Source: Phallus indusiatus (Eukaryota > Basidiomycota > Agaricomycetes > Phallales > Phallaceae). Taken from it: a stretch of 64,000 nucleotides of DNA. The position numbers and the translations under genes are program-made. The number at the start of each line of letters is the position of its first letter. The stretch's first letter is position 1. Of this stretch, positions 24,770-35,926 are shown in pieces. The DNA lies in NCBI GenBank assembly GCA_027605045.1, contig JAQFWX010000042.1, positions 286,293 through 350,292 of the forward strand, in the 5' to 3' direction. The notes under the pieces were generated by a model, which did not search any database, was not told where the DNA came from, and was given only the letters and a program-made list of their open reading frames with translations.

Positions 24770-25571
24770 TCATATAGCTAAGGCATTTGGCACGTGAGCA
24801 AAATGTTCTTTGTTTACAATGGATTGAAGCATACCGCTGCCGCGATCCGATTCATCCGAATCCCTGTCGAGATCCCCCCCTGCCAGCGACGCATCGTCGT
24901 TGCCCAAGGAGCTCAAGCTCAAGACTTGTTTATCCCCAATATCTATCCAACGCTGCTCCAATAATCCCGCTGACGTGTATGGCTGAAAAGTGTCATCAGG
25001 TTCGGCACCTCCGCTTTCATGGAGACCTAAATTTCTATCTAGTAGGAAGGATAAAAAGGTCAAAGGCTATTCTAACCGTATTTTAACCGTAGTAAAACCC
25101 ACCCTGCGAGACATTCAGACCATCTGATAAACCACGAACAAAGTGAAGGATGAAGGTAAACAAAATGAAAGAGTAAGTATGCAGAGCCTTTTTGACCATA
25201 ATTTTGAGTGTAACTGAGATTCATAATTTCAACCAATTTTACAGAACTTTTATATGCAGGAGAGTCGTAATATTGTACAACTACGATCAACTCTTACATC
25301 CTTCATTGAGCCGGATTAACAAGCCTACCTTGCCTTCTTTGATGCCATCTGTTACAGTCGATCGTAGATAAAAAACGTGAAGACTTGATCATTGATATTG
25401 ATAATCTCTGTTGAGAAGTGCCCACAGGATTGATCTTCGAGTCGTTAGTGAGAAAGATAGATTGGGTAATACTATGGCTCCATCTGGACTAGCTGGAGTT
25501 GGCGATCCGTTCGCGAGATTCCAGACAAGAATATTAAGACCGAAAAGGGAGGTGAATACGGGAAATCTCAT
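24770..25571 (-). CDS. Small secreted protein, family member A (5' half uncertain)
   Basis: Exon 1 starts at the ATG at 25571 with a signal peptide (MRFPVFTSLFGLNILVWNLA) followed by NGSPTPASPDGAIVLPN. The penultimate exon (24835-25026, 64 codons) begins after AAATTTAG and reads GLHESGGAEPDD ... LEQRWIDIGDK, acidic near its end. A phase-1 intron (24778-24834, donor GTATGCTT) leads to an 8-nt last exon (24770-24777) encoding Ala-Ile-stop. This matches the plan of the gene at 26662-27182: same phases, same GTATGCTT donor, and ESG and [FW]ID[IL]G motifs 28 residues end to end in both. How exon 1 connects over 25027-25440 is unclear; a 20-nt exon ending at a GTAGGC donor fits the phase. It may be a damaged gene. 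No function known. Confidence 0.45.
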
Positions 25572-26486
25572 TATGGAGGATGTCAATTAAATGTGAGATG
25601 TTGAACATGTACACTCCAACTGACCTAACTTTATCCTGAGGAAAGATTAATAATTGATGATGAACTACTGAAAACCGCCCGCCACAAGTGATATTTGCCG
25701 CATAACCTACGATTGGTTTTGAAAGGAACAACCCGGAGTAGAATGGGTAACAGCGATGAACTCAGTTCGGTTTAAAATTGCGGTTTCAACATACCATGTT
25801 CAGTCTTTCAGAACACTCAGAAATGAATTCACCTCACTTGAACCGTTACCGTCTCAACTCATATGCCCGATGCAGATGGCCCAGTGTCCCGAAACCAAGC
25901 GCAAATGCGTCAAAGGAGCCTCGCGGACCATTCTCATATATATTCAATGGCCCACACGAATGAAGCTTTGAACATTTGACAAAAATAGTAATAAGAGTCG
26001 CGGAATCTAATTTACAGTAGTTACTTATTATGTAATTAGGCGCTAGAAAATCAAGCGTTTGAACGGGGTATACAACATACTCAGGAATCCGCCCCCGATT
26101 TCTGACAACATTTGGTTAACAGACTAAGCTACCCGGTCCTCCGGAGGAAAGGGAGGAAGAATTTACCTCAACTGGAATATATTCCACCGCGATGTGCCTC
26201 GTTATGTAGCTCATTTGGGGAAGATGGCCTATCCATTCCAAAAAGGCTCATAGTTTACAAAAAAAACTACTAGTAGTAATTGTGACCTTGAGAGACTCAA
26301 ACGAGATCCAATTAGATTTAAAGGCACATATACTATGATCTTCCATGCCGCAAAATCTTGATTTTTAGAAGCGACTTTAGCTCAAGTACCTTCTATCACA
26401 GGAGGCCAATTTCTACGCCAAACTGCGTCATTTGTGACGGAGAATAATATTAGTGATTTAAATTGACTATTTCCATGTTGAAACAA

Positions 26487-26616
26487 AAACTAGCTGATTG
26501 CGTTATACATATGTCAGGTGAGACAAATGCGCATATATGTAGCGTTGTAGTGGTAACCATACTCCACAATTCGCTCGGCACGCGGATCAACCAATTCCTT
26601 GATTTTGATTGAAAAG
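26487..26616 (+). repeat. Dispersed direct repeat, copy 1
   Basis: About 130 bp resembling 27740-27891 in the same orientation. Shared words include AACTAGCTGAT, GCGTTATA, TATGTCAGGTGAGA, ATGCGCATATATG, GGCACGCGG and TCAACCAAT, in the same order. It lies about 0.9 kb upstream of secreted-protein gene A. Not recognisable as a known element. Confidence 0.65.
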
Positions 26617-26661
26617 GTTTTTTGAATCATCAATGATCATATTTCATTGTGAGGTGCCTCA

Positions 26662-27182
26662 TTAGCGTTGCTCAATTGGAGCCTGAAAATCCTGAGCTTC
26701 AACAAGTGAGGTTAGTACTACGCGCTATGGGGTAAACAGAAAGCATACCTAAATTACGGATATCCTCTACACCATTTGAGAGAAAGGGGTCGTTAAAACC
26801 CAAGTCTATGAAATCTTTCTCTGTATGAGATCCCTGATAACCCGCCGGCTTTGCCTCCGTTGCTGCATGTGGTCCGGACTCGAAACATCCAGAACCTATA
26901 GTAAGAATTAAGAGATGTCATTGTCGTTAAAGGTCAAAGTCTCAAACCAGTGTCTTTAGTATTGAAGTCGCTATTGGGCCAGCGTTTCACGAAGTTTCTC
27001 GGGGCGCGGGATTGAAAGAAATTGTTGACTCCGTCGTTATTTTCCCCCTCTAACTCACAAGGAAGGATGAGAGAATTAGAATTAGCTACGATTCGCCGAT
27101 CCAGACCAGCCGGTATCGGTGAAGCGAATGTAAGATGAACGAAAAAAACGAGAAGACAAGAAAATATGATTGGTCTAGCCAT
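26662..27182 (-). CDS. Small secreted protein, family member B
   Basis: Three exons, 26948-27182, 26749-26895 and 26662-26696, with two 52-nt introns in phase 1, giving 138 residues. Signal peptide MARPIIFSCLLVFFVHLTFA, then SPIPAGLDRRIVANSNSLIL. A dibasic site (FVKR) and an Arg-Arg pair could be protease-processing sites. Exon 2 carries GSGCFESGP and EKDFIDLGFND; the last exon encodes AQDFQAPIEQR. Two cysteines follow the signal peptide. The intron plan and the ESG and [FW]ID[IL]G motifs are shared with member A, and the phase-1/phase-1 plan with the gene at 38201-38578. No known domain. Candidate effector or signalling peptide precursor (inference). Confidence 0.62.
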
Positions 27183-27739
27183 GTAACAAAGGAGTGTAAA
27201 GTTTGATGTAGCTTGAACTAGCTAGGCCAGTAATTTATACTACACTATGGCTATTCCCGAAGCAGCAAATATCAAAACCCTTGATGCGAACTGGTCAAAC
27301 CGTAGGTGAGATCGCTGGTCACTGCGCAGTCCTGACTCTGGACAGATTTTACCGGCCGCAGTAATCAAGTATGCTTGATTTAATATACTGATGTATGATG
27401 ATGTCAACGAACAAATCCTTAATAAGCGCAAAATCGGGTGATTATACGAGCGGTAGACTAGAGGATTCGGAACATTATAATCAGATTTTTCCGATCGGAT
27501 TTTATTTCGTCGAAAACGCTTCTTGAAAATGACATAGCATGAAGGCTAATCTGATTGAAATATTTTTAAAAAATGGAGACTTTCCTACCACCCAGGATTG
27601 AATTCATAGATCTTAGACCACTCCCTGTCTCAGCTCACATGCATGATGATGCACTATCAAGCACAAATGGATCTGGGACGTTTTACGAATCATTTCTGTC
27701 TGTATTTGATGTACATTGAGCTGCGAAACATATGCTCAA

Positions 27740-27891
27740 CAAACTAGCTGATCGTTTTTATGCTAAAATAGAAGACTGCGTTATATATGTCAGGTGAGAT
27801 ATGCGCATATATGCGGCGTTATATCGATGTCCGAATTCTGCGATCTGTTTGGCACGCGGTTCAACCAATCCCTCGCGACCTTGATTGAAAA
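27740..27891 (+). repeat. Dispersed direct repeat, copy 2
   Basis: Second copy of the block at 26487-26616, with a roughly 20-bp insertion near its start (GTTTTTATGCTAAAATAGAAG region). It lies about 0.56 kb upstream of secreted-protein gene B and about 150 bp beyond the 3' end of glycosyltransferase paralogue 2. Confidence 0.65.
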
Positions 27892-28038
27892 ATCTCTAGA
27901 CTGAGTTCTAATTTAAGCTCACTTTACAATTGATTCCGATAAAGTACAACCAACACTTCTCGTTCCCACGATAGAATGACAGACTGAGATAAACATGTGG
28001 CAACCATGACCCTAGGATACAACAACATCAACATTTTT

Positions 28039-30589
28039 TCACCATGAAAAGTATTCCCCGTATACATTAGGCGCTTCACCGCGGATAAACGCTTCCATCG
28101 TACGTTTAATAATAGCAGACCAAGGTAAACTGCTATTGTCGGCGAGCGTTTTAGAATGTTGCCATGGCCAAAGCCATTTCCAAAATGAGAAATACGAAAC
28201 TATCTTGGTCTCGTTTGTTGATTGTAAAGCATGGACGGGACCTGATGAAAATCGACTTTCTGGTGAATGTGTCAAGCGAGATCCAAGCGAGGGGTATAGT
28301 ATTTCTAGTTCATTGGTATGCGCGGTAAGTTTATTACCCCAATTAGGATACTCCTGCTCTTTGTCAAAGGGCGTCTTCCTAGAATATCACGTCGTGTTAG
28401 ATATTGTTGAAGGATTGAAATGCGCTTACTTACCATTGATTATGCCAATGATACGCATATGCGCCCCGGTAGAATCCGTTAAAACCGAGTTCCGCTTCGT
28501 GGCGTAAAGAGGAAGGGGTTTCAAAAAAATCACTGAAACTAAAAAACATCTCTGAACTTCAGAGTTTGTCACTATAAACTGTAACAGTTACAAACCTCTT
28601 AAAACCAGGGACAGTCATCCGCTTCGTCTCGTATCCGTCAGTAGCCAACCACGCGGGATCAAACAATGCGACAGGGAGCATCCAAAGCAGTCCTTTCCTA
28701 CCACTAGATTCCACAGGTAAAACGAGGTCCATTTCCTCAACGTATTTACTTATCCCTTCCTTGGGGTGAAACTCCATGCCCATCATATTATTTCTTCTCC
28801 CCCATTCCCACCATTTCTTGCGCATATGACCCCTTCTCGCCGCTCTGATAAGCATTTCTCCGAGCATGCTTCCCTTGTTCATCTTCAAGACAGCTGTGTT
28901 GTACTCGTTTTTGATATGGGACCATCTATAAGCGAATGCGCCACGGTAACCCCAAAGCTCTTCCCAGTCGCGGAGAAATATAGTATCGGCATCGATGTAA
29001 ATCCCGCCGTACAAGTATGTGATGACAAACCGTGCCATATCTGAAACGATTGTAGCGAATCTTGCGCTAGAATTGTCATGCGGTCTTCCTTCGTTGGTAA
29101 CTACGATTGAAGTGTTGTCGCCATTTTTGAGGCCTAGAACATCCCGCCAGCCTTCCAAAATATCTCCCATCTCATCCAAATGCCTAGACACGTCCCACCA
29201 CTTAAACTCTACAATGTCATGAAAGCGTGGGTGAAGAAACGGGCGAGACCACATATTTAACGCCAGTGTGCGGTGAAGTTCGCGTTCAGTATTCGCGTCA
29301 GAAGAAAGTGAATGGGAGTCCCATATCCATACCCAAAGTCTTGGCTTACAGAAAGGTTGGCGCTTCGGATCCTGGTCTAGCCCCAAATTTTGTGTGTAAA
29401 GAAATGAGAGAATTGCCATGTACGGATGGGACGTGAAGGGACCGCTCCAGAAAAGGTGAAATATACGGGGATGATTGGGATCGCAAGGCCATGTAGAACT
29501 TTGAGCAGCAGAGGTAGAGGTAGCAGTACTATTCGTATCGAGCCGTAACAAACTCGTTACTAGGTCGGAATGAGTATAATAAGAGAGAGGCGATGGGTTC
29601 ATGATTCGGGAAGGTATATTAATGCTTGGTGTTATGTCAACTGGTCGATAATCTCTCCCATTTTCTCTTTCGATATAAATATATGGTTCAGGAACGTTTA
29701 AATTCGTGTCCCTTTGAAGGGAATCTGTATCGTCCAGACCGACACCGTGGCGGAGATTTTCGAGGCAATCGCGAGATGTCTTATGTGATGATTAGAATGA
29801 AAGGATAAATAAATAGGACATTAATAAAATATAGCATACTCGTCCATTTTTATAGTCGCAAATGCGCATTATCCCGTCGAAATCGGCGATGCTACCGGGC
29901 GGGGGTCGCTTCGGATATAAAAATGCGGTTGACGAATTTTGATTTGAGCGAAACTGGCCACTTGTTTGTAAATACTCTCTTTGAAAACCAGTTCCGATTA
30001 GCGGAAAGCGAGAGTTAGAAGCGCTGATTGCCTCATTAGGAAGGGCTGGATTATTGATGGACCTGTCGCGAAGTGTCGTAACAATAGGTTTTGGCACTAG
30101 AATAAAAAAAATACATTTAATATGATGCTCAGTGTGAACCAAAAGGAAGAACATAAGGAATACGTGAGTGAAACGCGTCTAGTCGCCGAATCCGTACGTG
30201 CTCAGAGAAAACACGAAGTACAGCGCTGTTTTGAAGAGTAGATGATAACGCTCACAATCTCTACTAGGATAGTGTCCACTCAGTATCTCCCATCTCCAAA
30301 CGTGCAAACTGTCGTGAGTTGCGTGGTTGACAAGGCTGTTGGTGCGACCGGCATTGATCTTCTCGTCACTTGCGCCATTGCCCTCGTTGAACAGGCGCCA
30401 CATCAAACCGAGAAAAACGAGTACAGTTAGAGACCAAAGTAAAATAGTGAAACGTCGGATCGCGATTTTCGGCCTATAGTGCTGGAATCTCTGGGGAAAC
30501 GAACGATGTGAAGTCATTGGAGACGAATTTGGAGTGGATACATGGTGGCGATTTGAAAGCGGGAGTAAAGAGGATGAGAGCTTCGTCAT
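28039..30589 (-). CDS. Type II membrane glycosyltransferase, DXD type (paralogue 2)
   Basis: Same family and exon plan as the gene at 20312-23230. Exons: 30256-30589, 29840-30096, 28596-29779, 28434-28532, 28039-28378 (phases 1, 0, 2, 2), about 737 residues. It is shorter because the cytosolic N-terminus is reduced (MTKLSSSLLPLSNRHH start) and the low-complexity insert before the DXD is missing. One anchor (TILLWSLTVLVFLGLMWRLF) lies near residues 48-67. Catalytic blocks: PRIFHLFWSGPFTSHPYMAI, GGIYIDADTIFLRDWEELWG (DAD near residue 460), GAFAYRWSHIKNEYNTAVLK, VALFDPAWLATDGY. The C-terminus ends RTMEAFIRGEAPNVYGEYFS W. It is the most diverged of the three paralogues. Acceptor unknown. Confidence 0.87.
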
Positions 30590-30757
30590 TGAAGATTAGA
30601 TATTGAATGTTGAGTTAAGGTGTAATTGAACCGTAAATTGCTAGGTATTAATGTGGCGTTTGGAAACTTAGCTTATGATCTGAGCGCTTGGTACTGAGTG
30701 CTGAACTCATCAAATCACGTAGAGTCGAAACCCTAATAGGGCATACATCCAACAAGG

Positions 30758-30778
30758 CATATCCTCCAGTAAGGCATA
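30758..30778 (+). repeat. 21-bp direct repeat, copy 1
   Basis: CATATCCTCCAGTAAGGCAT A, identical to 31233-31253. The flanking bases are similar too (CATCCAACAAGG here, CATCCCCCAAGT in the other copy), and CCTCCAATACCTCATAAGG nearby looks like a degraded third unit. Confidence 0.6.
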
Positions 30779-31232
30779 AAATTTTGGGACTCCCGAGTCG
30801 GTGGGCGGTGATTTGAGAGGCATAAGGCATAATGCATAATCCTCCAATACCTCATAAGGAATACCTTTTTGGGAAAAAAAAAGGCATGATTAGTACCCTA
30901 TTAAGGAGATGCAAGTCATGAATTTGGCGAGAGGTAGCGCTCAAATGTCCTAAAAAAGAGTAAAAGCATCATAATGAATACAATTCGGCAAAATCGGGGC
31001 TCATCAACTGGAGGGTCACCTATTACAACTGGAAGATGTTGGCTTCGTCTTGTCGCGAGTCGTGACTCGCGTGACAGATTGTGCAGAGGATATGCTAGGT
31101 TCGGCCAAGCCCCTTCATACTCCGACTCGAGCTCCGCAGGACCTTCGACCTAAGGATATGCTAACTTCTATCACGTAAGCCGGCGTCTAGAACACAGCCG
31201 AGGATTCGGAAATTGCCGGACATCCCCCAAGT

Positions 31233-31253
31233 CATATCCTCCAGTAAGGCATA
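31233..31253 (+). repeat. 21-bp direct repeat, copy 2
   Basis: Second copy of the repeat at 30758-30778, 475 bp away in the same orientation. Confidence 0.6.
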
Positions 31254-32940
31254 GTTTTGTGTCCACGGAAGGGTACGCCTTACTAGAGGTTCGACTGTAG
31301 GCGGTTTCCAGTTGCTGTATTACTAGTGGTATCGGAGATCCACCAGCCAACACGCGTTATTTTAATTAATTTGATCAAAATAGATATTTCTTTTGATTTT
31401 ATTATTTTTTTGAGTGATAGTGTAAAAAATAAAATGCGACTCAGTTAAAATATAAACATCGCATTATAGGTTTCGAACGAACCAGGATGATCTAATTTTA
31501 TATATATGCAGAGAGACTGCAAATAAAGCCATAATTTTTTTTCAACATCACCCCGGTCGACATTGGAGATGAAACAAACGCCTGTCCTAAAGAAATCTTA
31601 CATCGCCCTTGTACAGGTAGGAGGAACGAAGATTTTGTCGGGGTGTAGTGTCGATGTTTTCCGTATGAAAATCCCCACCAAAGCATACCGCACAGCATCT
31701 CTACATGACTTTTATCGTCTCATGCTGCTGCACAGGAAACTTCAAAAAGCTCTTCGCAAAATAAAGAGATGAGATAGCAGTACAGGTTTAGTTCCATCGC
31801 CGAACATCATAACGCGAAGAAATAAATGTGAAAAAGATCATCCAAAGACAGTAACGCCAGCATGGCAGCAAATAAAAAGATACGCCGTGTAGTCCAAACG
31901 TTCGAAAGACAGGCAAAAGATGATGGTGGTTGATCAGAAAAGCCAAGTAACGCCGTGACGGTCACGATGATGTGTCCATCTTGTGCTCCTCTTGATGCCA
32001 TGTCGAATAAACTCTCAATCTATTCTTCAATTTCCAAGCGGACCGTTCAGCTTCAAGCTGTGTAGGATTTGTCTGTAACTCGTGACCTCAACCTCAATAG
32101 TCGGTCAATGGATTCCGGGTGTCCGAGAAGTACTCAACCCTGATGGTTTCACCTGGCTTCTTAACAGAATGCCTCTCGCGCGTGATCTTCATTGAAGATG
32201 GAGGTTACTCTCATGATAGGGGAGTTTTGTCTAAATTCGCTGGCATCTCAGTTTCTCCATCCAGTCCGGAGACATATCGTGTTAGGTTGTGGAGCCGCCC
32301 GCGGGAACCGTAGCCACCGAAGGAAAAACATGTACGCGCGTCACTTTATGGACCTCTCTTCGTCGCGAAACGTGGTATCCTATAATTAAAAAGTCTAAAA
32401 TTTACCGCTATTCGATGGTTGGTTTGGCCTCGGAAGATCCTCGATTTATCATGTCACCACGAGCTGGAAGCTTCTGGTGTCTTCAAAAAACCTTGATAGA
32501 AGAAGTCTGTCCGTTTAATGAGACGCTGAGGGAAGCTGATCGAGCTGAAATACTAGGGTAGCGTTGATATTTTATCCGCGGACAGCTTTCGCTAAATTGA
32601 TTTCCCTAGCAAATATACTCTGTTTATCAATAATGACTGAAATTGAGATGACCTCGTCTGACCCCGTCACCTGTTCACATGATTTTGGCGTATCAAATCG
32701 TCAGACAACTCGTTCATTCCTTACATCCATCTGCATACGGGTTTGGTAGACCAATGTAAGCTTGAAAGTTTCTTTCCGTGTATCATTATAAACAGTGCTG
32801 AGTGGAGCGTTCAGCTGTAAAGGAAAAAAAAAGAAGTATACTCTCCGACTTTACGACGCATTTTTCAAACACAATGGTGGGGTTGAGTATATTATACCCT
32901 AATAATAACCTGTTTATTTCGGAAAATATCCACTCACGTG

Positions 32941-33085
32941 GATGCTGAACCTACCAAGCGCATATTTCTTGGAGGCGTCGAGTTTTACTTGATTTACGGG
33001 CCGCTGCAGAGCGAATGCTGAACCTATCAAGAGCATATTTCTTAAAGACGTCGACTTTTGCTTGATTCACGGGCCGCTGCAGAGC
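32941..33085 (+). repeat. Tandem 73-bp duplication in the glucuronoyl esterase promoter
   Basis: Two imperfect 72-bp units, 32941-33012 and 33014-33085, both starting ATGCTGAACCTA.CAAG and ending GGGCCGCTGCAGAGC. They lie 105-250 bp upstream of the esterase ATG, where activator binding sites are expected. The conserved GGGCCGCTGCAGAGC end is GC-rich and partly palindromic (GCTGCAG). Confidence 0.8.
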
Positions 33086-33134
33086 ACCAAGCATTCTTGT
33101 AATGCTCACGAGTGAATATCACTCTGGTTCGCGT

Positions 33135-33141
33135 GTATAAA
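33135..33141 (+). promoter_or_regulatory. TATA-box-like element
   Basis: TATAAAA 50 bp upstream of the esterase start codon, downstream of the tandem duplication. Position and sequence fit a core promoter; not proven. Confidence 0.45.
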
Positions 33142-33190
33142 AAGTTCATTTGTGGCGATATCCATTTAATATTGTGTCTCGTTGCAAGCC

Positions 33191-34408
33191 ATGGGCTTCA
33201 AACACTCCTTCGCTGCTCTCTTACTACTACTGCCCGTTTTCGCGAGCAGCGCCAAAGTACCCTCCCTTCCCTCCGCCCCCGCAAGCTGTAGTGTTCTCCC
33301 CGAACACCTCCCTGTTAGGAACGTAACCAAGCTTAACGACCCCTTCACCTTCTTAGACGGCCGCAAAGTACAAAATATTGAAGACTTCGCCTGTCGTCAA
33401 GCAGAAGTCAACGCTTTATTCCAGCGTATCGAGCTCGGAACCCTTCCACCCCGCCCTCAACACATCTCCAGCACATTCGCCAATAACAATCTCACGATCA
33501 ATGTATCCAACGAAGGCAAATCTATCTCTTTCAACATGCTCATTCAGTACCCCACGACCGGCGAAGGTCCATTCCCCGTCGTCATTGGCGTCGGTGGCGC
33601 AAGCATCCCAATCCCTTCCAACGTAGCCTTAATCAACTTCGACAACGACGATATGGCACAACAAAACTCAGAAGCTAGCAGAGGCATAGGCAAATTCTTC
33701 GACCTCTACGGCGTTAACGCCACCGCGTCCTCAATGACTGCTTGGGCTTGGGGAATTAGCCGAATTATCGACGTCCTCGAATCATCACCCGATCATCTCA
33801 ACATCGACTTGGACAGAATCGGTGTTACGGGTTGCTCGCGTGATGGAAAGGGCGCACTCGTTGCAGGTGCATTCGACCCGCGTATTCTCTTAACCATTCC
33901 CCAAGAGTCCGGCTCAGGTGGCGCAGGATGCTGGCGTATTTCCGATGTGATGTGGAACGAAGGAGTTGACACCCAAACTCTTATGGAAATCGTCCAAGAG
34001 AACGACTGGTTCTCCGTCGAATTTGAAAACTGGGTTAACCACACCACACTTCTTCCATTCGACCACCACATGCTTGCTGGATTGGTCTCTCCTCGTCCAC
34101 TCTTCGTTATTGACAACACCGATTACATTTGGTTAGGACCCGAATCGGTCTGGGGATGCATGTCAACTGCACACTTGGTATATGAAGCTCTGAATATTCC
34201 CGACCGAATGGGCGTGTCTCAAATTGGTAACCATTCGCATTGCGATTTCCCATCGGATCAACAAGCTCAATTATCCGCTTTCTTCGATAAATTCTTCTTT
34301 GGCGACAACCAGGCAAACACGAGTATTATTCAAACCGACGGTGCCAATGGTGCTAATGAGTTTGTTCAGTCTCAGTGGGTTGATTGGTCTATTCCCAGGC
34401 TTGGATAA
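33191..34408 (+). CDS. Glucuronoyl methylesterase, CE15
   Basis: Secreted esterase that cleaves ester bonds between lignin alcohols and 4-O-methyl-glucuronic acid of xylan. Single exon, 405 residues. The true ATG is at 33191 (MGFKHSFAALLLLLPVFASS), giving a clear signal peptide. The nucleophile elbow is GVTGCSRDGKGALVAGAF with Ser216; Glu239 sits in IPQESGSGGAGCWR, 23 residues on as in characterised fungal CE15 enzymes, and the His is in GNHSHCDFP (348 or 350). Family signatures SMTAWAWGISRIIDVLE and YIWLGPESVWGCMSTAHLVYEALN are present. The elbow has Asp where many members have Asn (CSRNGKG). There is no CBM1 domain. Being intronless is unusual among the intron-rich neighbours. Confidence 0.95.
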   Translation: MGFKHSFAALLLLLPVFASSAKVPSLPSAPASCSVLPEHLPVRNVTKLNDPFTFLDGRKVQNIEDFACRQAEVNALFQRIELGTLPPRPQHISSTFANNNLTINVSNEGKSISFNMLIQYPTTGEGPFPVVIGVGGASIPIPSNVALINFDNDDMAQQNSEASRGIGKFFDLYGVNATASSMTAWAWGISRIIDVLESSPDHLNIDLDRIGVTGCSRDGKGALVAGAFDPRILLTIPQESGSGGAGCWRISDVMWNEGVDTQTLMEIVQENDWFSVEFENWVNHTTLLPFDHHMLAGLVSPRPLFVIDNTDYIWLGPESVWGCMSTAHLVYEALNIPDRMGVSQIGNHSHCDFPSDQQAQLSAFFDKFFFGDNQANTSIIQTDGANGANEFVQSQWVDWSIPRLG

Positions 34409-34589
34409 TTGGTTGAGTGAAATTGCTCGCCGCATTAAGATTTTGTATATTTTTGTGGTACTTGTATATTTGTCTCTTTTGCATAAAATAAAAACGGTCT
34501 ATTCACATCTTTGAACAATTGCCATGATATTGCACTACAGTGAAAATAAAGAAGAAAAATATACATATAAAAAAAAACAAGTATCACGT

Positions 34590-34904
34590 AGCACGGCATA
34601 TGAATGACAGTTGGCGTCGCCATGCACCGACTTTTTGACCAATTCTGCTGGATCCTGGTACCAAAGAAGGACGTGTTCGACTGCTATTACCACAACATTT
34701 TGACGCAGCGGGGTCCCATGGCGTACACCGCGAAAAGATACAAATTTCCCAACAATTCATAACGGAGAAGAATGCGTGGGTGAGGAGTTTCATAATAAGA
34801 CACCTCAGAAGATTTCGGACATTCATTTCGCTTGGACGGTGGAAGTACCTTGTCATGCACATGGAAAAGATGACATATCGTATTTTCTGTACGTTGATAT
34901 GTCT
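34590..34904 (+). pseudogene. HNH-nuclease gene fragment, inverted and internally deleted
   Basis: Third, plus-strand copy of the HNH-nuclease-like gene found on - at 34.9-36.7 kb. It begins with the 3' end of an intron (GCATATGAATGACAG), then the exon AMHRLFDQFCWILVP ... QRGPMAYTAKRYKFPN, and then jumps at about 34760-34785 to the C-terminal EEFHNKTPQKISDIHFAW and 3' flank. The whole fourth-exon middle part is missing. It ends at about 34905, where the minus-strand copy begins, so the two face each other end to end. Not translatable as one protein. Confidence 0.75.
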
Positions 34905-34905
34905 C

Positions 34906-35691
34906 CTCAGCCACAGTCGGGTTTTGGAGCCGTTGAAGAGTGTAGTAGCCAGCCTCGACGAGCAAGGCAAACTTTGGATGCACATGGCCTTCCAAGACTG
35001 GCAGCGTCGAACGGATAATAATGAGTCACAAATGCCCCTGGTTGTGGCGTAGGAGTATAAGGACTCTGTCTCGTTATTCCAAATCTTTGCATCTTCTCCA
35101 CGATGGGTACCAAGTTGTACCTGAACTTATTATCGCTCTAGAAGAAGTCGTCAGATCAAGGAAGTAGTCTGATTATAAACGTCAAAGTAACAGTAACATA
35201 CCGGGTTTGGTACATTTGGGAAATTGCATCTTTCCTCAGTGTATGCCATGGGACCCTGCTGTGTCGGTGTCAACCTGTTGTGGTAACAGTCGAACACGTC
35301 CTTCTCTGGTACCAGGATCCAGCAGAATTGGTCAAAAAGTCGGTGAATAGCGACACCAGCTGTCATTCATATGCTGAGCTAGTCGTTCATGATTTTAAAA
35401 AAAAGAGATGTTACCTGGAAAGACATTCCTCTCGGTGTTTAGATCCAAACTCCCGAGCTCCAAGTTCCAATACCATTCCACTCTGGATAGCTTCAATTGT
35501 CGTTAGCGGGGGAAAATGCTAAAGCTACAGAGGCATACCATTTCACTACCGCCCAGCCTTCTTGGGACAGCATGGGCGTATTCCACGGCGCGTTCATGGT
35601 CGCAATTCTCGACGAGGCATCTTCCATTATTGGGATCCATCCTTCTGACATCATCTTTGTTTTTGGGGGTGAGCGGGTGAGCGACCGACAT
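34906..35691 (-). pseudogene. HNH-nuclease-like gene, copy 1 (frameshifted)
   Basis: Exon 1 starts at the ATG at 35691 and contains NGRCLVENCDHERAVEYAHAVPRR, with the Cys and His arrangement of fungal HNH nucleases (CxxxxC ... YAHxxPR). Exon 2 gives EWYWNLELGSLDLNTERNVF; exon 3 gives AGVAIHRLFDQFCWILVPEK, the HNH_2-like block. Exon 4 carries QRFGITRQSPYTPTPQPGAF VTHYYP. Compared with copy 2, two bases are missing near 35009-35012, shifting the frame before LPVLEGHVHPKFALLVEAGY. The 3' end is cut at about 34906 by the junction with the inverted fragment. Exons 1-3 are intact, so a truncated protein is possible. Family assignment is by pattern. Confidence 0.68.
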
Positions 35692-35926
35692 GATACGTGA
35701 GGTAAAGGTGATGGATTTGAGGAAAGTTTAGCTGTCAAACCGAAGTTTGAAGTTGAAACTGAAGAGGAAGGAGTAATGCGAGGACAATGACCTGAACCTC
35801 AGGCTGCGTTCGAATTCGCTATAGCCGCGAAGAAATTACAAGGCAACCATTATGATTACTATGACACATCGGCGTGCGAAAATTACGATGTCATCTTTTG
35901 CATAATGAGTTTGATGCTTTCCCCGT

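Larger units (their letters stand above)
30590..32940. other. Gene-poor region with short repeats
   Basis: About 2.3 kb without a supportable gene. Frames at 31563-31772, 32119-32313 and 32289-32561 show no domain or splice pattern. A 21-bp direct repeat (see 30758 and 31233) and other AAGGCATA, GGATATGCTA fragments suggest decayed repetitive DNA. The tract at 31340-31480 is very AT-rich. Confidence 0.4.
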
